Positions 8,153-15,174 of a DNA stretch of 17,021 nt are shown piece by piece (position 1 is the first letter of the stretch; each line of letters begins with the position of its first letter). The notes under the pieces were generated by a model. It had not been told where the DNA came from. It worked only from the letters and a program-made list of their open reading frames with translations, and did no database searches. Made by a program: the position numbers and the translations under genes. Origin of the DNA: JADFJB01 sp964464595 (GTDB lineage: Bacteria > Zhuqueibacterota > JdFR-76 > DREG01); assembly GCA_964464595.1 (NCBI GenBank), contig CAYXGW010000126.1, forward strand, positions 1-17,021, read 5' to 3'.

Positions 8153-8463
8153 AGAATGACCTCCATGCTTGACAAAAGGATCGACATATTTTGTGACAAA
8201 ATCAAGTTATTTTTTGTCAAAAGATATGTCACGTTAAATGTGATGTTCAATTTGTCTTGAACAATCAGAGTTCAAACTACTCTCAATTTTCTTAGGAAAA
8301 ATCCCTATCCCCTTCATGCACTTATTTAAATAAATTCGAAACATTTGTCGAATGTTATCTAGACCATCCTCTTCAATAAAAATATATTCTTAAGCTTATG
8401 TTCCCCTTTCGTTCCATCGCGTTTGAAATTTTTTGTCTGTTTTAAGAAAACCTCACGCCAAAC
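8153..8463. other. Gap between the Cys/Met lyase and Fic genes: Fic promoter region
   Basis: These 311 nt carry no gene. The Fic-proximal part contains the 48-bp palindrome at 8183-8230 and a shorter inverted repeat TGTTCAA-N6-TTGAACA at 8244-8263. A further TTGACAAAA at 8169-8177 repeats the palindrome's core. The lyase-proximal 200 nt show no convincing terminator or ORF. Confidence 0.5.
8183..8230. promoter_or_regulatory. 48-bp near-perfect palindrome upstream of fic (operator candidate)
   Basis: Arm 8183-8201 and arm 8212-8230 (reverse complement) match at 17 of 19 positions around a 10-nt spacer. Each arm starts GACATAT and ends TGACAAAA. The element ends 31 nt from the Fic start codon. 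On the minus strand it contains TTGACA (8220-8215), usable as a -35 box. The DNA symmetry suits a dimeric or tetrameric DNA-binding protein; the Fic protein's own C-terminal winged helix is one candidate binder (inference). Confidence 0.6.
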
Positions 8464-9699
8464 TCACTCGGCCATAGAGAAACCATTCTCAACCTTCTCA
8501 GTCAAAACTCCAGTCTCATTCATACATTCATAAATACGATCAAAACTGCGTTGAATATTATTATCCAAACCAACAGATATTCGTACCAGGCCATCACTCA
8601 ATCCCATTTTTTCCTGCTCTTCTTTGGGGATTTCAGAAGAAGTGCTATGACCGGGATGACTGAATAAGGTTTTGAAATACCCAAGACTAACAGCCAGGTA
8701 ACCCACCTTCTCTTTCTGCATCATCGTCATCAATCGGTTGGCTTTTTCCAATGATCCCGCATCCACCGCCAGCATGCCTCCGTACCCGAAGCCGGGATTC
8801 ATCAATTGTTTCATGAGATCATGACGAGGGTAAGTTTCTAATCCGGGATAATATACTTTAAGACCCATATCCTGAAACCGATTCGCCAGGAAAAGTGCGT
8901 TTGCGCCATGCTGTTTCAAACGGATATGCAGGCTGTGCAGATTCTTAAGGATACTAGCCGCACGTGTGCTGTCCAAAACCGGGCCTAATAGCATGGTCGC
9001 ACCCGCGTTGATGTCGGTCAATTGATGAATAAATTCATCGGTGGAACAAATGCAGCCGGCAACACAATCACTGGTGCCATTGATATATTTGGTCATACTG
9101 TGCACAACAACATCAGCACCTAACCGCAGGGGCGATAGAATCATCGGGCTAAACGTGTTATCGATAACCAGTTTGATGTTGTTTTTCCGGGCAATTTTAC
9201 TTAACGCGGGGATATCCGCCACTTCCAGCAAAGGATTGCTGATCGATTCACAGTAGAGAATTTTAGTTTTGTCGGTAATGGCATTTTCAACTGCATACAA
9301 ATCTTGGGTATTAATGAATCGTGTTTGAATACCAACCCTAGGTAAAAAGTTTTTAAAAAGAGCGTATGTGCCTCCATAAATCGTGCGACTGGATATGATT
9401 TCATCGCCAGTTTGACACAACTGAAGAGCTACACAGCTAATTGCCGACATTCCGGAGGCAGTCGCTTGCGCCGCTTCACTGTCCTCCAGTTTTGATAGGG
9501 CATTTGACAAGTACTTGTTGGTTGGATTCCAATGCCGGGAATATAAAAAACAACCTTCTATTTCATGTTCCAACAATTCCTCCATCGTTTCCGGACTAAT
9601 GAAGGTATAAGTCGATGAATCGGTTATCGAAGGATTTACATCTCCGAATTCTCCAAAAACCAAAATGTCTTGAATTTCGCCACTTGGATCAAAAGCCAT
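8464..9699 (-). CDS. Cys/Met metabolism PLP-dependent lyase (methionine gamma-lyase-like)
   Basis: This 411-residue cytosolic enzyme belongs to the cystathionine gamma-synthase/gamma-lyase/methionine gamma-lyase family. Visible signatures are YSRHWNPTN (53-61, phosphate and cofactor contacts), SGMSAI (82-87), the RTIYGGTY loop (105-112), LVIDNTFSP (177-185) with the PLP-ring aspartate, and the Schiff-base lysine K204 in HSMTKYINGTSD. The C-terminal domain has the conserved LVRISVGLD. The start has AGGAG six nt upstream, overlapping the stop of the dioxygenase gene, with 9 nt between the genes. Which reaction it favours (methionine or homocysteine gamma-lyase, cystathionine cleavage, or synthesis) cannot be decided. 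The catabolic operon context favours a degradative lyase. Confidence 0.88.
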   Translation of the reverse strand: MAFDPSGEIQDILVFGEFGDVNPSITDSSTYTFISPETMEELLEHEIEGCFLYSRHWNPTNKYLSNALSKLEDSEAAQATASGMSAISCVALQLCQTGDEIISSRTIYGGTYALFKNFLPRVGIQTRFINTQDLYAVENAITDKTKILYCESISNPLLEVADIPALSKIARKNNIKLVIDNTFSPMILSPLRLGADVVVHSMTKYINGTSDCVAGCICSTDEFIHQLTDINAGATMLLGPVLDSTRAASILKNLHSLHIRLKQHGANALFLANRFQDMGLKVYYPGLETYPRHDLMKQLMNPGFGYGGMLAVDAGSLEKANRLMTMMQKEKVGYLAVSLGYFKTLFSHPGHSTSSEIPKEEQEKMGLSDGLVRISVGLDNNIQRSFDRIYECMNETGVLTEKVENGFSMAE

Positions 9700-9708
9700 T
9701 ATTAACTC

Positions 9709-10845
9709 CTACAAATTTCCTCTTTTTTCTTGTTCCATCTCGATACTCTCAAAAAGCGCTTTGAAATTACCGACACCAAAACCCTGGGAACCTCTTCGCT
9801 GGATAATCTCTAGAAACAGGGTCGGGCGGTCCTGGATCGGTTGGGTAAAAATCTGCAGCAAATAACCCTCATCATCACGATCAGCCAATATGCCAAGTTC
9901 GGCAATATCTTTATAACTTTCTTTGATGTCACCAATTCGGTCCGGGAGAGCATCGTAATAGGATTTCGGCACTTGCAAAAATCGTAATCCACGACCTCGC
10001 AACTCACGCATGGTTTGGATAATATCACCTGTAATTAAAGCGAGGTGCTGAACACCCGGCCCCAAATTATAATTTAAGTATTCTTCAATTTGACTCTTTT
10101 TTCTCCCCTCGGCTGGCTCGTTTATGGGAAATTTTATACGGCCGCTGTCGTTGGCCATCACTTTGCTCATCAAGGCAGAATACGCAGTATGTATCACTTT
10201 GTCATCAAAATGGAGGATCTGGCGAAAGCCAAGCACTTTATGAAACCAGTTTACCCAGTAATTCATCTTGCCCAACTCAACGTTGCCCACAATATGGTCA
10301 ATCGCTGCAAGTCCGGTAGGTTTTACGGTTGCATCATCGGGTAATTGCACATAGCCCGGCATAAAAGGGCCAGAGTAATTTTTACGCTCTACGAATTTGA
10401 TCAAAGTTTCCCCATAACAGCGAAGAGCAGCAGTCTTGATCGAACCAAATTTATCGGATCTTTCATTAGGTTCTTCATCATTTACACCCCCTCGAATTGT
10501 AGTCTCATGCCATGCTTTTTCGACATCATCGACGCTAATTACAATCGACTTCACTCCATCGCCATGCATCAGCGTATGTGTTGCCATTGCACTATGGGGA
10601 TTATATGGAGTATTGAGTACTAACCGAATTTTATTTTGCTCCATGACCCAGCTGGCAAATTCACGATTGCCGGTTTCCAGCCCGCTATATGCAACTGCCT
10701 TGAAACCCAGGGCCTTCCAGAAAAACATATTTTGGTAGGCATTACCCACCCATAATTCCACATGATCGATAGCATTGAGTTTTAAAAAGTCGCCCTCTTG
10801 ATCAATTGAGCGTTCCTCTTCTTTTACATCAACCATTGCTGTCAT
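9709..10845 (-). CDS. hppD: 4-hydroxyphenylpyruvate dioxygenase
   Basis: This enzyme converts 4-hydroxyphenylpyruvate to homogentisate in tyrosine breakdown using Fe(II) and O2. It has two VOC domains. The metal ligands are visible in the second: H184 in AIDHIVGNV, H267 in GVQHLAL, and E346 in LFLEIIQRRG. The C-terminal gating helix with GFGVGNFKALFESIE is intact. The product is 378 residues, slightly longer than bacterial enzymes of about 360. The longest frame starts at 10866, but GGAGG at 10858-10854 is 8 nt from the ATG at 10845, so that start is chosen. It overlaps the end of the Lrp gene by 17 nt, which implies translational coupling. Homogentisate dioxygenase and later pathway genes are not in the window. 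Confidence 0.93.
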   Translation of the reverse strand: MTAMVDVKEEERSIDQEGDFLKLNAIDHVELWVGNAYQNMFFWKALGFKAVAYSGLETGNREFASWVMEQNKIRLVLNTPYNPHSAMATHTLMHGDGVKSIVISVDDVEKAWHETTIRGGVNDEEPNERSDKFGSIKTAALRCYGETLIKFVERKNYSGPFMPGYVQLPDDATVKPTGLAAIDHIVGNVELGKMNYWVNWFHKVLGFRQILHFDDKVIHTAYSALMSKVMANDSGRIKFPINEPAEGRKKSQIEEYLNYNLGPGVQHLALITGDIIQTMRELRGRGLRFLQVPKSYYDALPDRIGDIKESYKDIAELGILADRDDEGYLLQIFTQPIQDRPTLFLEIIQRRGSQGFGVGNFKALFESIEMEQEKRGNL

Positions 10846-11323
10846 GTTTATTGCCTCCATTTTCATTGATGGTTACTTTGGTCTCATATTTTACCGTTGA
10901 TAAAACAAAAGATGTTCTAATTTTATTCACACCGGGAATTTGGCTGATTTTATGCAGAATAAAGTCTTCATATTCTTTGATATTGTCTACGGCTACTTTC
11001 ATGACAAAATCGTCTTCACCGGTAATGTGAAAACATTCCAAAATTTCGTCCAGTTTATCGATCTCCTCCTTAAATCCATCAACCGAAGTTAATTGGTGAA
11101 CAGTCAAAGACACAGACACAATGGCCATAATTCCCTTACCGACTTTTTCCCGATCCAGCAGAGCTACATATCGTTGAATAACCCCGGTGTTTTCCAGTCG
11201 TTTCACCCTCTCCAGCATACCCGGAGGCGAGATGCCAATATCTGCAGCTAATTTAGCATTAGTGATCCGACCCTCGGATTGAAGAATATCGAGAATTTTT
11301 CTATCTGTTTGATCTAATTTCAT
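10829..11323 (-). CDS. Lrp/AsnC family transcriptional regulator
   Basis: This 164-residue regulator has an N-terminal helix-turn-helix (DQTDRKILDILQSEGRITNA, then AADIGISPPGMLERVKRLE) and a C-terminal RAM effector-binding domain (IMAIVSVSLT, CFHITGEDDFVMKVAVDN). Lrp-type proteins form dimers to octamers and sense amino acids or related compounds. As first gene of the operon with the phenylpyruvate dioxygenase and the PLP lyase, it likely controls these genes according to aromatic or sulfur amino-acid supply. A perfect palindrome 16 nt upstream of its start suggests autoregulation. Its 3' end overlaps the dioxygenase start. Confidence 0.92.
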   Translation of the reverse strand: MKLDQTDRKILDILQSEGRITNAKLAADIGISPPGMLERVKRLENTGVIQRYVALLDREKVGKGIMAIVSVSLTVHQLTSVDGFKEEIDKLDEILECFHITGEDDFVMKVAVDNIKEYEDFILHKISQIPGVNKIRTSFVLSTVKYETKVTINENGGNKHDSNG

Positions 11324-11662
11324 TAAATAAAATTGGGCTTATTCAAAATGATTAATTTTGAATAATATATAATAATATTGCTTAATAGTCAAACTATATA
11401 AACTAAAACTAATATTTATTCTAACATTATTAAGAGAAAGACCATGCCGGCACGTATTAAAAGCGAATCATAAAAAGAGAATTTCAATAAAATAACCAGC
11501 ATGCTTGCTTATCAATAAAGATTTGTGTATTTTTCTGCGATCCATGAATCATTTTGAAAAACGAAATAATAGGAAACAACTCATCCTTTTGAAATTCGAG
11601 AGATGAATTTGTTGCTAATTGAACTATTTCATTGATTTCTACTTTTCACAGCCACAATCAAA
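11324..11662. other. Divergent promoter region between lrp-type regulator and APC permease
   Basis: These 339 nt are without a gene and very AT-rich. The lrp-proximal end carries the inverted repeat at 11339-11365 followed by a TATATAATAATATTG run that could hold promoter boxes in either direction. The permease-proximal 200 nt show no clear ribosome-binding site or other structure. Confidence 0.5.
11339..11365. promoter_or_regulatory. Perfect 11-5-11 inverted repeat, Lrp-type operator candidate
   Basis: TTATTCAAAAT and ATTTTGAATAA are exact reverse complements around GATTA. It is AT-rich, of the size bound by Lrp/AsnC dimers, and sits 16 nt upstream of the regulator start within the divergent promoter region. 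It could also influence the permease gene on the other side. Binding is an inference from position and symmetry. Confidence 0.6.
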
Positions 11663-12994
11663 ATGAACGAATTAAAACGACAACTTGGCTTAAGCACAGC
11701 AATCGCTACAGTGATCGGTGAAGTCATAGCGGTTGGCATATTTTTGACTCCCGCCGGGATGATCAAATCCATCGGATCGCCATTTTGGTTGTTAATCGTT
11801 TGGCTGACCATGGGGTTAATGGCTATTTGCGGAGCTCTTTGTTATGGCGAGCTGGCCACCAGGTTTCCCGAAGCCGGTGGCGGTTATGTCTATTTACGTG
11901 AAGCGTTCGGAAAACCAATCGCGTTCCTTTATGGTTGGAAGTCATTCCTGGTAATGGATCCAGGTATCACTGCCGCGCTTGCCGTGGGTTTGGCAAGCTA
12001 TGTTGGCTTCATGGTCAAACTTCCGCCATTCGGGATCAAAATGGTTGCCATTTCAACCATTCTAATTCTAGCCGCGGTTAACATTATTGGAATCCGGTTA
12101 GGCGCCTGGTTAATACGTGGTTTGACATTCATTAAGGTGGGCTTTTTATTGTTTATTGCAATATGGGCAGTTGGATTTCAATTGGGAGACCTGTCCAACC
12201 TGCAGCCCTTTTTTCAACAGAGATCCGGATCAGACCCGTTGTCGGTAGCTTTAGCCGGGGGCATTGTTGCTGCTTTCTTTTCATTCGGAGGCTGGTGGGA
12301 TGACGGTAAAATCGCCGGGGAAATAACTAATCCAAATCGGAATTTACCACGCGCTTTCATTTACGGGGTACTGGTTATTACAACGGTTTATATTATTACG
12401 ACTATGGTTTTTATGTATCTAGTTCCGGTTCAAGATGTAACTTCCGGAGAGACTTTTGCGGACCAGGACGGCGAAGTCCTTTTTGGTTATGCCGGTGGAC
12501 AAATATTTTCGATAATCGTTATTATTTCGGTGTTGGGCAGTTTGCTGGCTATCATTATGACCGCTCCCAGGGTGTATTATGCGATGGCGCGAAATAAATT
12601 ATTTTTGAGCGCTGCAGCTAAGGTGCATCCAAAATTTGGTACACCTGCGCGTGCGATTTTCTTACAAGCGATGCTTGCTTCCATTCTGGTAGCGCTTGGT
12701 ACTTTTAATCAAATCGTATCTTATTTTGTTTTTGTAACGGTTTTTTTCATCGCTTTGACAGTCATTGCCCTGTTTATCCTGCGTAAAAAACAGAGTAGTT
12801 CGACTGGTTATTTAACTCCCGGATATCCCTGGACTCCCGCCATTTTTTTGTTTTTGATCATAGGTTTACTTGTGCTTTTGGCCGGTAATAATCCACTGCA
12901 GGTATTACTTGGTGTTGGTGTCGTTCTATTAGGGATACCGGTTTATTATTTTAATTTCAAGAAAAAAGGAGGTATTCAACATGACATGGATTAA
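11663..12994 (+). CDS. APC family amino-acid permease
   Basis: This 443-residue inner-membrane transporter of the amino acid-polyamine-organocation superfamily has about 12 membrane helices. The first carries the substrate-binding glycine-rich break IGEVIAVGIFLTPAG (about 18-32). The TM2-3 region has CYGELATRFPEAGGGYVYLR, a hallmark of the family, and FSFGGWWDDGKIAGEI (about 208-223) is the TM6 helix-break region. The end is a short basic cytoplasmic tail. No good Shine-Dalgarno precedes the ATG, but the conserved start NELKRQLGLSTAIATVIG supports it. The gene overlaps the selenoprotein gene by 14 nt, so the two are co-translated. Its substrate is unknown; the divergent amino-acid catabolism operon hints at a related amino acid. 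Confidence 0.9.
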   Translation: MNELKRQLGLSTAIATVIGEVIAVGIFLTPAGMIKSIGSPFWLLIVWLTMGLMAICGALCYGELATRFPEAGGGYVYLREAFGKPIAFLYGWKSFLVMDPGITAALAVGLASYVGFMVKLPPFGIKMVAISTILILAAVNIIGIRLGAWLIRGLTFIKVGFLLFIAIWAVGFQLGDLSNLQPFFQQRSGSDPLSVALAGGIVAAFFSFGGWWDDGKIAGEITNPNRNLPRAFIYGVLVITTVYIITTMVFMYLVPVQDVTSGETFADQDGEVLFGYAGGQIFSIIVIISVLGSLLAIIMTAPRVYYAMARNKLFLSAAAKVHPKFGTPARAIFLQAMLASILVALGTFNQIVSYFVFVTVFFIALTVIALFILRKKQSSSTGYLTPGYPWTPAIFLFLIIGLLVLLAGNNPLQVLLGVGVVLLGIPVYYFNFKKKGGIQHDMD

Positions 12995-13550
12995 AACAAT
13001 CCCAGTTTCGGAAGGAGACGAGCGACTGCGCAAAGCCGTAGAAGGACAGGCAACATTATACCCAATGGAATATGATGATCCTGTTCATCCGACAGGAGAT
13101 GGAACTTCTGATATTTTCGCATCCCACAGCTTAATCCCGGATGCTGCCTTTCATGCATTTGCAACTTACGGCGTATTACTGTCACCGGATCTGCCGTTGA
13201 CGCGCCAGCAGCATGAAATGCTTGCGACGGTCGTTTCCGCACAAAATCGATGTGTGTACTGAATTGAATCTCACGCAGAGTTTCTGCGTCGTGTTAATAT
13301 AGATGAAAAGCTTGTTCAGAAATTGGAACAGGATTACACCCAGGCCGAATTGTCCGAGCAGGATCGGATTATGTTGGATTATGCGGTAAAGTTAACAAAA
13401 GATGCAACCAAGGTTCATCCCGGCGATCATGAAAAGCTTAGATCGGTTGGTTTTGACGATACGGCAATATTACAAATTACGCTCATTGCATCCTGGTTTA
13501 ATTATATCAATCGTGCTGCAGATGCATTGGGTGTTGGGAGGGAAGGATAA
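12981..13550 (+). CDS. AhpD-like peroxidase-related selenoprotein (CxxU), TGA read as Sec
   Basis: This is read as one 189-residue protein with selenocysteine at residue 94 (TGA 13260-13262). Before the TGA comes LATVVSAQNRCVY; after it, in the same frame, IESHAEFLRRVNIDEKL, followed by the C-terminal half (IMLDYAVKLTKDATKVHPGD, WFNYINRAADALGVGREG). The join recreates the CxxCxxxH active site of AhpD/carboxymuconolactone decarboxylase-like peroxidase-related enzymes as C91-V-Y-U94-IES-H98. The full length equals the usual 180-195 residues; either half alone is incomplete. A stem-loop suiting a bacterial SECIS follows (13273-13289). The start has AAAGGAGG 8 nt upstream and overlaps the permease. 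The likely job is thiol/selenol peroxidase or reductase chemistry. SelB, tRNA-Sec and SelD are not in the window, so Sec decoding remains to be confirmed. The alternative is a nonsense mutation. Confidence 0.85.
13273..13289 (+). promoter_or_regulatory. Bacterial SECIS-like stem-loop after the in-frame TGA
   Basis: ACGCAGA (13273-13279) pairs perfectly with TCTGCGT (13283-13289) around a GTT loop. Exactly 17 nt separate the TGA from the loop, inside the 16-37 nt window known for bacterial SECIS elements, and the first loop base is G as required. The element lies inside the coding sequence, as is normal in bacteria. Confidence 0.75.
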
Positions 13551-13620
13551 GATATTAAATACAATAACAGATTTCAGCAAGCTGCAAAAAATACTTAATA
13601 CTATAAACACAAAATAGTAC

Positions 13621-13651
13621 TTGATTTTCCAGCACATGGAATTTATTTTTG
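13621..13651 (+). promoter_or_regulatory. Bacteroidota-type promoter motif before integrase remnant, copy A
   Basis: TTG at 13621-13623 and TATTTTTG at 13644-13651 are spaced by 20 nt, matching the TTTG-N19-21-TAnnTTTG form of Bacteroidota sigma factor promoters. The same spacing is kept in copy B with TACTTTTG. A TACAAT directly after could serve as a sigma70 -10 box instead. Confidence 0.4.
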
Positions 13652-13687
13652 TACAATTCCAAAATAAAATAAATCCATTGGGAACTT

Positions 13688-13744
13688 ATGGAAAGTTTGC
13701 AGACAGTTTCACAATCTATTGTTGGATCAGATCAGGATGGCTAA
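13688..13744 (+). pseudogene. Integron-type integrase 5' remnant A
   Basis: The ATG at 13688 opens MESLQTVSQS, matching the MEKLQQTVSQS start of the copy at 16847. An 11-nt deletion then shifts the frame and translation stops at TAA 13742-13744. In another frame the next bases still encode LLDQIRM, the conserved start of integron-type tyrosine recombinases. This is a clear remnant, not a functional gene. Confidence 0.7.
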
Positions 13745-13772
13745 ACGGCTTCATAATAAGCAGTTGTACAAA

Positions 13773-14858
13773 ATGAACAAGAAAAAGAGATTTGCCCTAA
13801 CGTCGCTATATATCGTTTTCTTAATTGTGCTATTTGAAGGTTCCGCAAGGTTAGCGTTTTTGATCTTGCAAGGGCCGGATATACTATGGGATGATGAATT
13901 GAGTTGGCGTCGTGCGTGGATTAGCAGACACCAAAATACTGGCACAGAAATTTACTACAAGTTTGATATCTACACCACTTCTAGAGGATGGATATCGAAG
14001 CCGAATCTTAGAGATATGAAGGTATTCAACAACAAAGTGCTAAATACAAACTCAAAAGGATTCAGAGGAAAGAATGAATATCCGTATAGGAAGGCTCAGG
14101 ACAAAGTTCGAATACTGGTGCTAGGAGATTCATTTACGTTCGGCGATGAAGTAAGCGATAACGAGACATATTCTTATTATCTCCAAGAGATGATACCGCA
14201 TGCTGAGATCATAAACCTGGGTGTGCATGGATATGGGCATGATCAAATGCTGATCCTTCTTGCGGAAGAGGGTATCAAATATGAACCAGACATCATTATT
14301 TTGGGTTTCCTTCCTATGGGTATGTCTAGGAATCTACTCAACTTCAGAGATTATGCGAAACCGAAATTTATCATTGATAATGAAGAGCTTAGACTCACAG
14401 GGACACCGGTCCCTTCTCCAGAGGAAACCATCAAAGGGGATTGGGCCAGACCCAGAATTTTTGATATGGTTTCAATTATAAGCAATATATTGTCTAAATT
14501 ATCCGGGGCATACACAAAGGAGAAGGAGGATATTACGACGGCCATACTGACTGAAATAATCAAATTGGCTGACAGCATACATGCGATTCCGATATTCGTA
14601 TATCTGCCATCTGGAAAAGAAATCTACAATAATACTACTGCCTTGACAAAGGGTGAAGACTACTTGTTTTCTATGTGCCAGGCGAACGGCAGAGTAAGAT
14701 GTTTCTCCACTCGGGCATTGTTCGCAGAGAAAATGACCAAAGGTGTAACTTTCATGAAACTCTCACACTTTGGACCCGCAGGTCATCTTGCTGTCGCAGA
14801 GGCAATTAAGCGTTATTTGGTTGATGAGGGATATGTGGTTCTGCGTGATAATTTTTGA
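13773..14858 (+). CDS. SGNH/GDSL hydrolase-like membrane-anchored protein
   Basis: This protein of about 361 residues has an N-terminal membrane anchor (RFALTSLYIVFLIVLFEGSA) and a presumed periplasmic SGNH-fold domain. Block I is clear: ILVLGDSFTFGDEVSDNETY with the nucleophile serine. Block II is INLGVHGYGHDQ with the oxyanion glycine. The C-terminal block is LSHFGPAGHLAVAEAI, with the catalytic histidine position kept, but the usual aspartate two or three residues before it is replaced (K and L). Such anchored SGNH proteins often act on surface polysaccharide acyl groups; here that is only a possibility. The frame is open upstream to a TTG at 13719, but those codons are integrase remnant sequence, so the ATG at 13773 is preferred. 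It lies alone between integrase scraps, followed 17 nt later by an attC-like site, and probably came in as a cassette. Confidence 0.75.
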   Translation: MNKKKRFALTSLYIVFLIVLFEGSARLAFLILQGPDILWDDELSWRRAWISRHQNTGTEIYYKFDIYTTSRGWISKPNLRDMKVFNNKVLNTNSKGFRGKNEYPYRKAQDKVRILVLGDSFTFGDEVSDNETYSYYLQEMIPHAEIINLGVHGYGHDQMLILLAEEGIKYEPDIIILGFLPMGMSRNLLNFRDYAKPKFIIDNEELRLTGTPVPSPEETIKGDWARPRIFDMVSIISNILSKLSGAYTKEKEDITTAILTEIIKLADSIHAIPIFVYLPSGKEIYNNTTALTKGEDYLFSMCQANGRVRCFSTRALFAEKMTKGVTFMKLSHFGPAGHLAVAEAIKRYLVDEGYVVLRDNF

Positions 14859-14875
14859 ACAGTCCGATGCAATAA

Positions 14876-14950
14876 GCCTAAAAATAGCATACACACGGAC
14901 GGCAATTCCGCTGCACTCCATTGCCGCCGGTGATGCTAAGAGTTGTGGGC
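14876..14950 (+). other. attC-like folded recombination site after the SGNH gene
   Basis: The left arm 14887-14906 and right arm 14920-14936 form a 17-bp stem around a 13-nt loop. Every right-arm base is paired, and three As (14891, 14895, 14899) are left extrahelical on the left arm. The outer boxes GCCTAAAA (from 14876) and TTGTGGGC (ending 14950) also pair with one wobble and one mismatch, with GTT at the expected cleavage point. Two paired blocks, extrahelical bases on one arm, 75-bp length and position 17 bp after a lone gene are hallmarks of integron attC sites. The R' box GTTGTGG departs from the GTTRRRY consensus, so the site may be decayed. Confidence 0.6.
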
Positions 14951-14988
14951 GGTCTAAAACCTACCTGGTAACAGAACATCGTTTTTGG

Positions 14989-15070
14989 TCGAAAACCAAA
15001 ATTGTTGGATCAGATCCGGATGACTATCCGAACAAAACACTATAGCATTTGGACAGTGGAAGCGTATATT
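14989..15070 (+). pseudogene. Integron-type integrase 5' remnant B
   Basis: This segment matches 16878-16958 almost base for base, starting at TCGAAAACCAAAA. It encodes KPKLLDQIRMTIRTKHYSI followed by WTVEAYI, a slightly decayed form of the integron-integrase N-terminal signature (HYSIRTExAYI). No start codon and no downstream integrase sequence are present; the frame runs into unrelated sequence after 15070. Confidence 0.7.
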
Positions 15071-15174
15071 TCTTTACACACATGTTTTGAAACGCGGCGG
15101 CAGCGGAGTATTAAGCCCGGCAGACAAACTTTTACTTTAACTTTATTGGACATATTTATTTCCGATAAACCTCT

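Larger units (their letters stand above)
13192..13740 (+). repeat. Duplicated segment, copy A (selenoprotein 3' half, promoter, integrase start)
   Basis: The homology to 16391-16930 begins at TGCCGTTGAC and runs through the SECIS region, the selenoprotein stop, an AT-rich stretch and the first codons of an integrase-like frame. Copy A has about 40 nt more than copy B between selenoprotein stop and promoter (about 13575-13605, ATACTTAATACTATAAACAC region). It lacks 11 nt (CGAAAACCAAA) inside the integrase start. Most of the rest is identical by eye. Confidence 0.85.

Noticed and set aside
10090..10738. Overlapping + strand frames opposite the dioxygenase gene
   Set aside because: They are antisense shadows without ribosome-binding sites or recognisable domains.
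12981..13262. The 93-residue frame taken as a complete separate protein ending at TGA
   Set aside because: It stops in the middle of a CxxC active site, and the next frame continues the same protein family in register.
13323..13550. The 75-residue frame starting at TTG 13323 as an independent gene
   Set aside because: It is the C-terminal half of the AhpD-like protein. No ribosome-binding site precedes the TTG, and the 20 codons before it also fit the family.
13719..13772. TTG 13719 as the start of the SGNH-like gene
   Set aside because: These codons are integrase remnant sequence (LLDQIRM), while ATG 13773 begins a normal membrane anchor.
14770..15045. 91-residue + frame crossing the SGNH end and the attC-like site
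   Set aside because: It overlaps the real gene out of frame and runs through folded-site and integrase-remnant DNA in the wrong frame.
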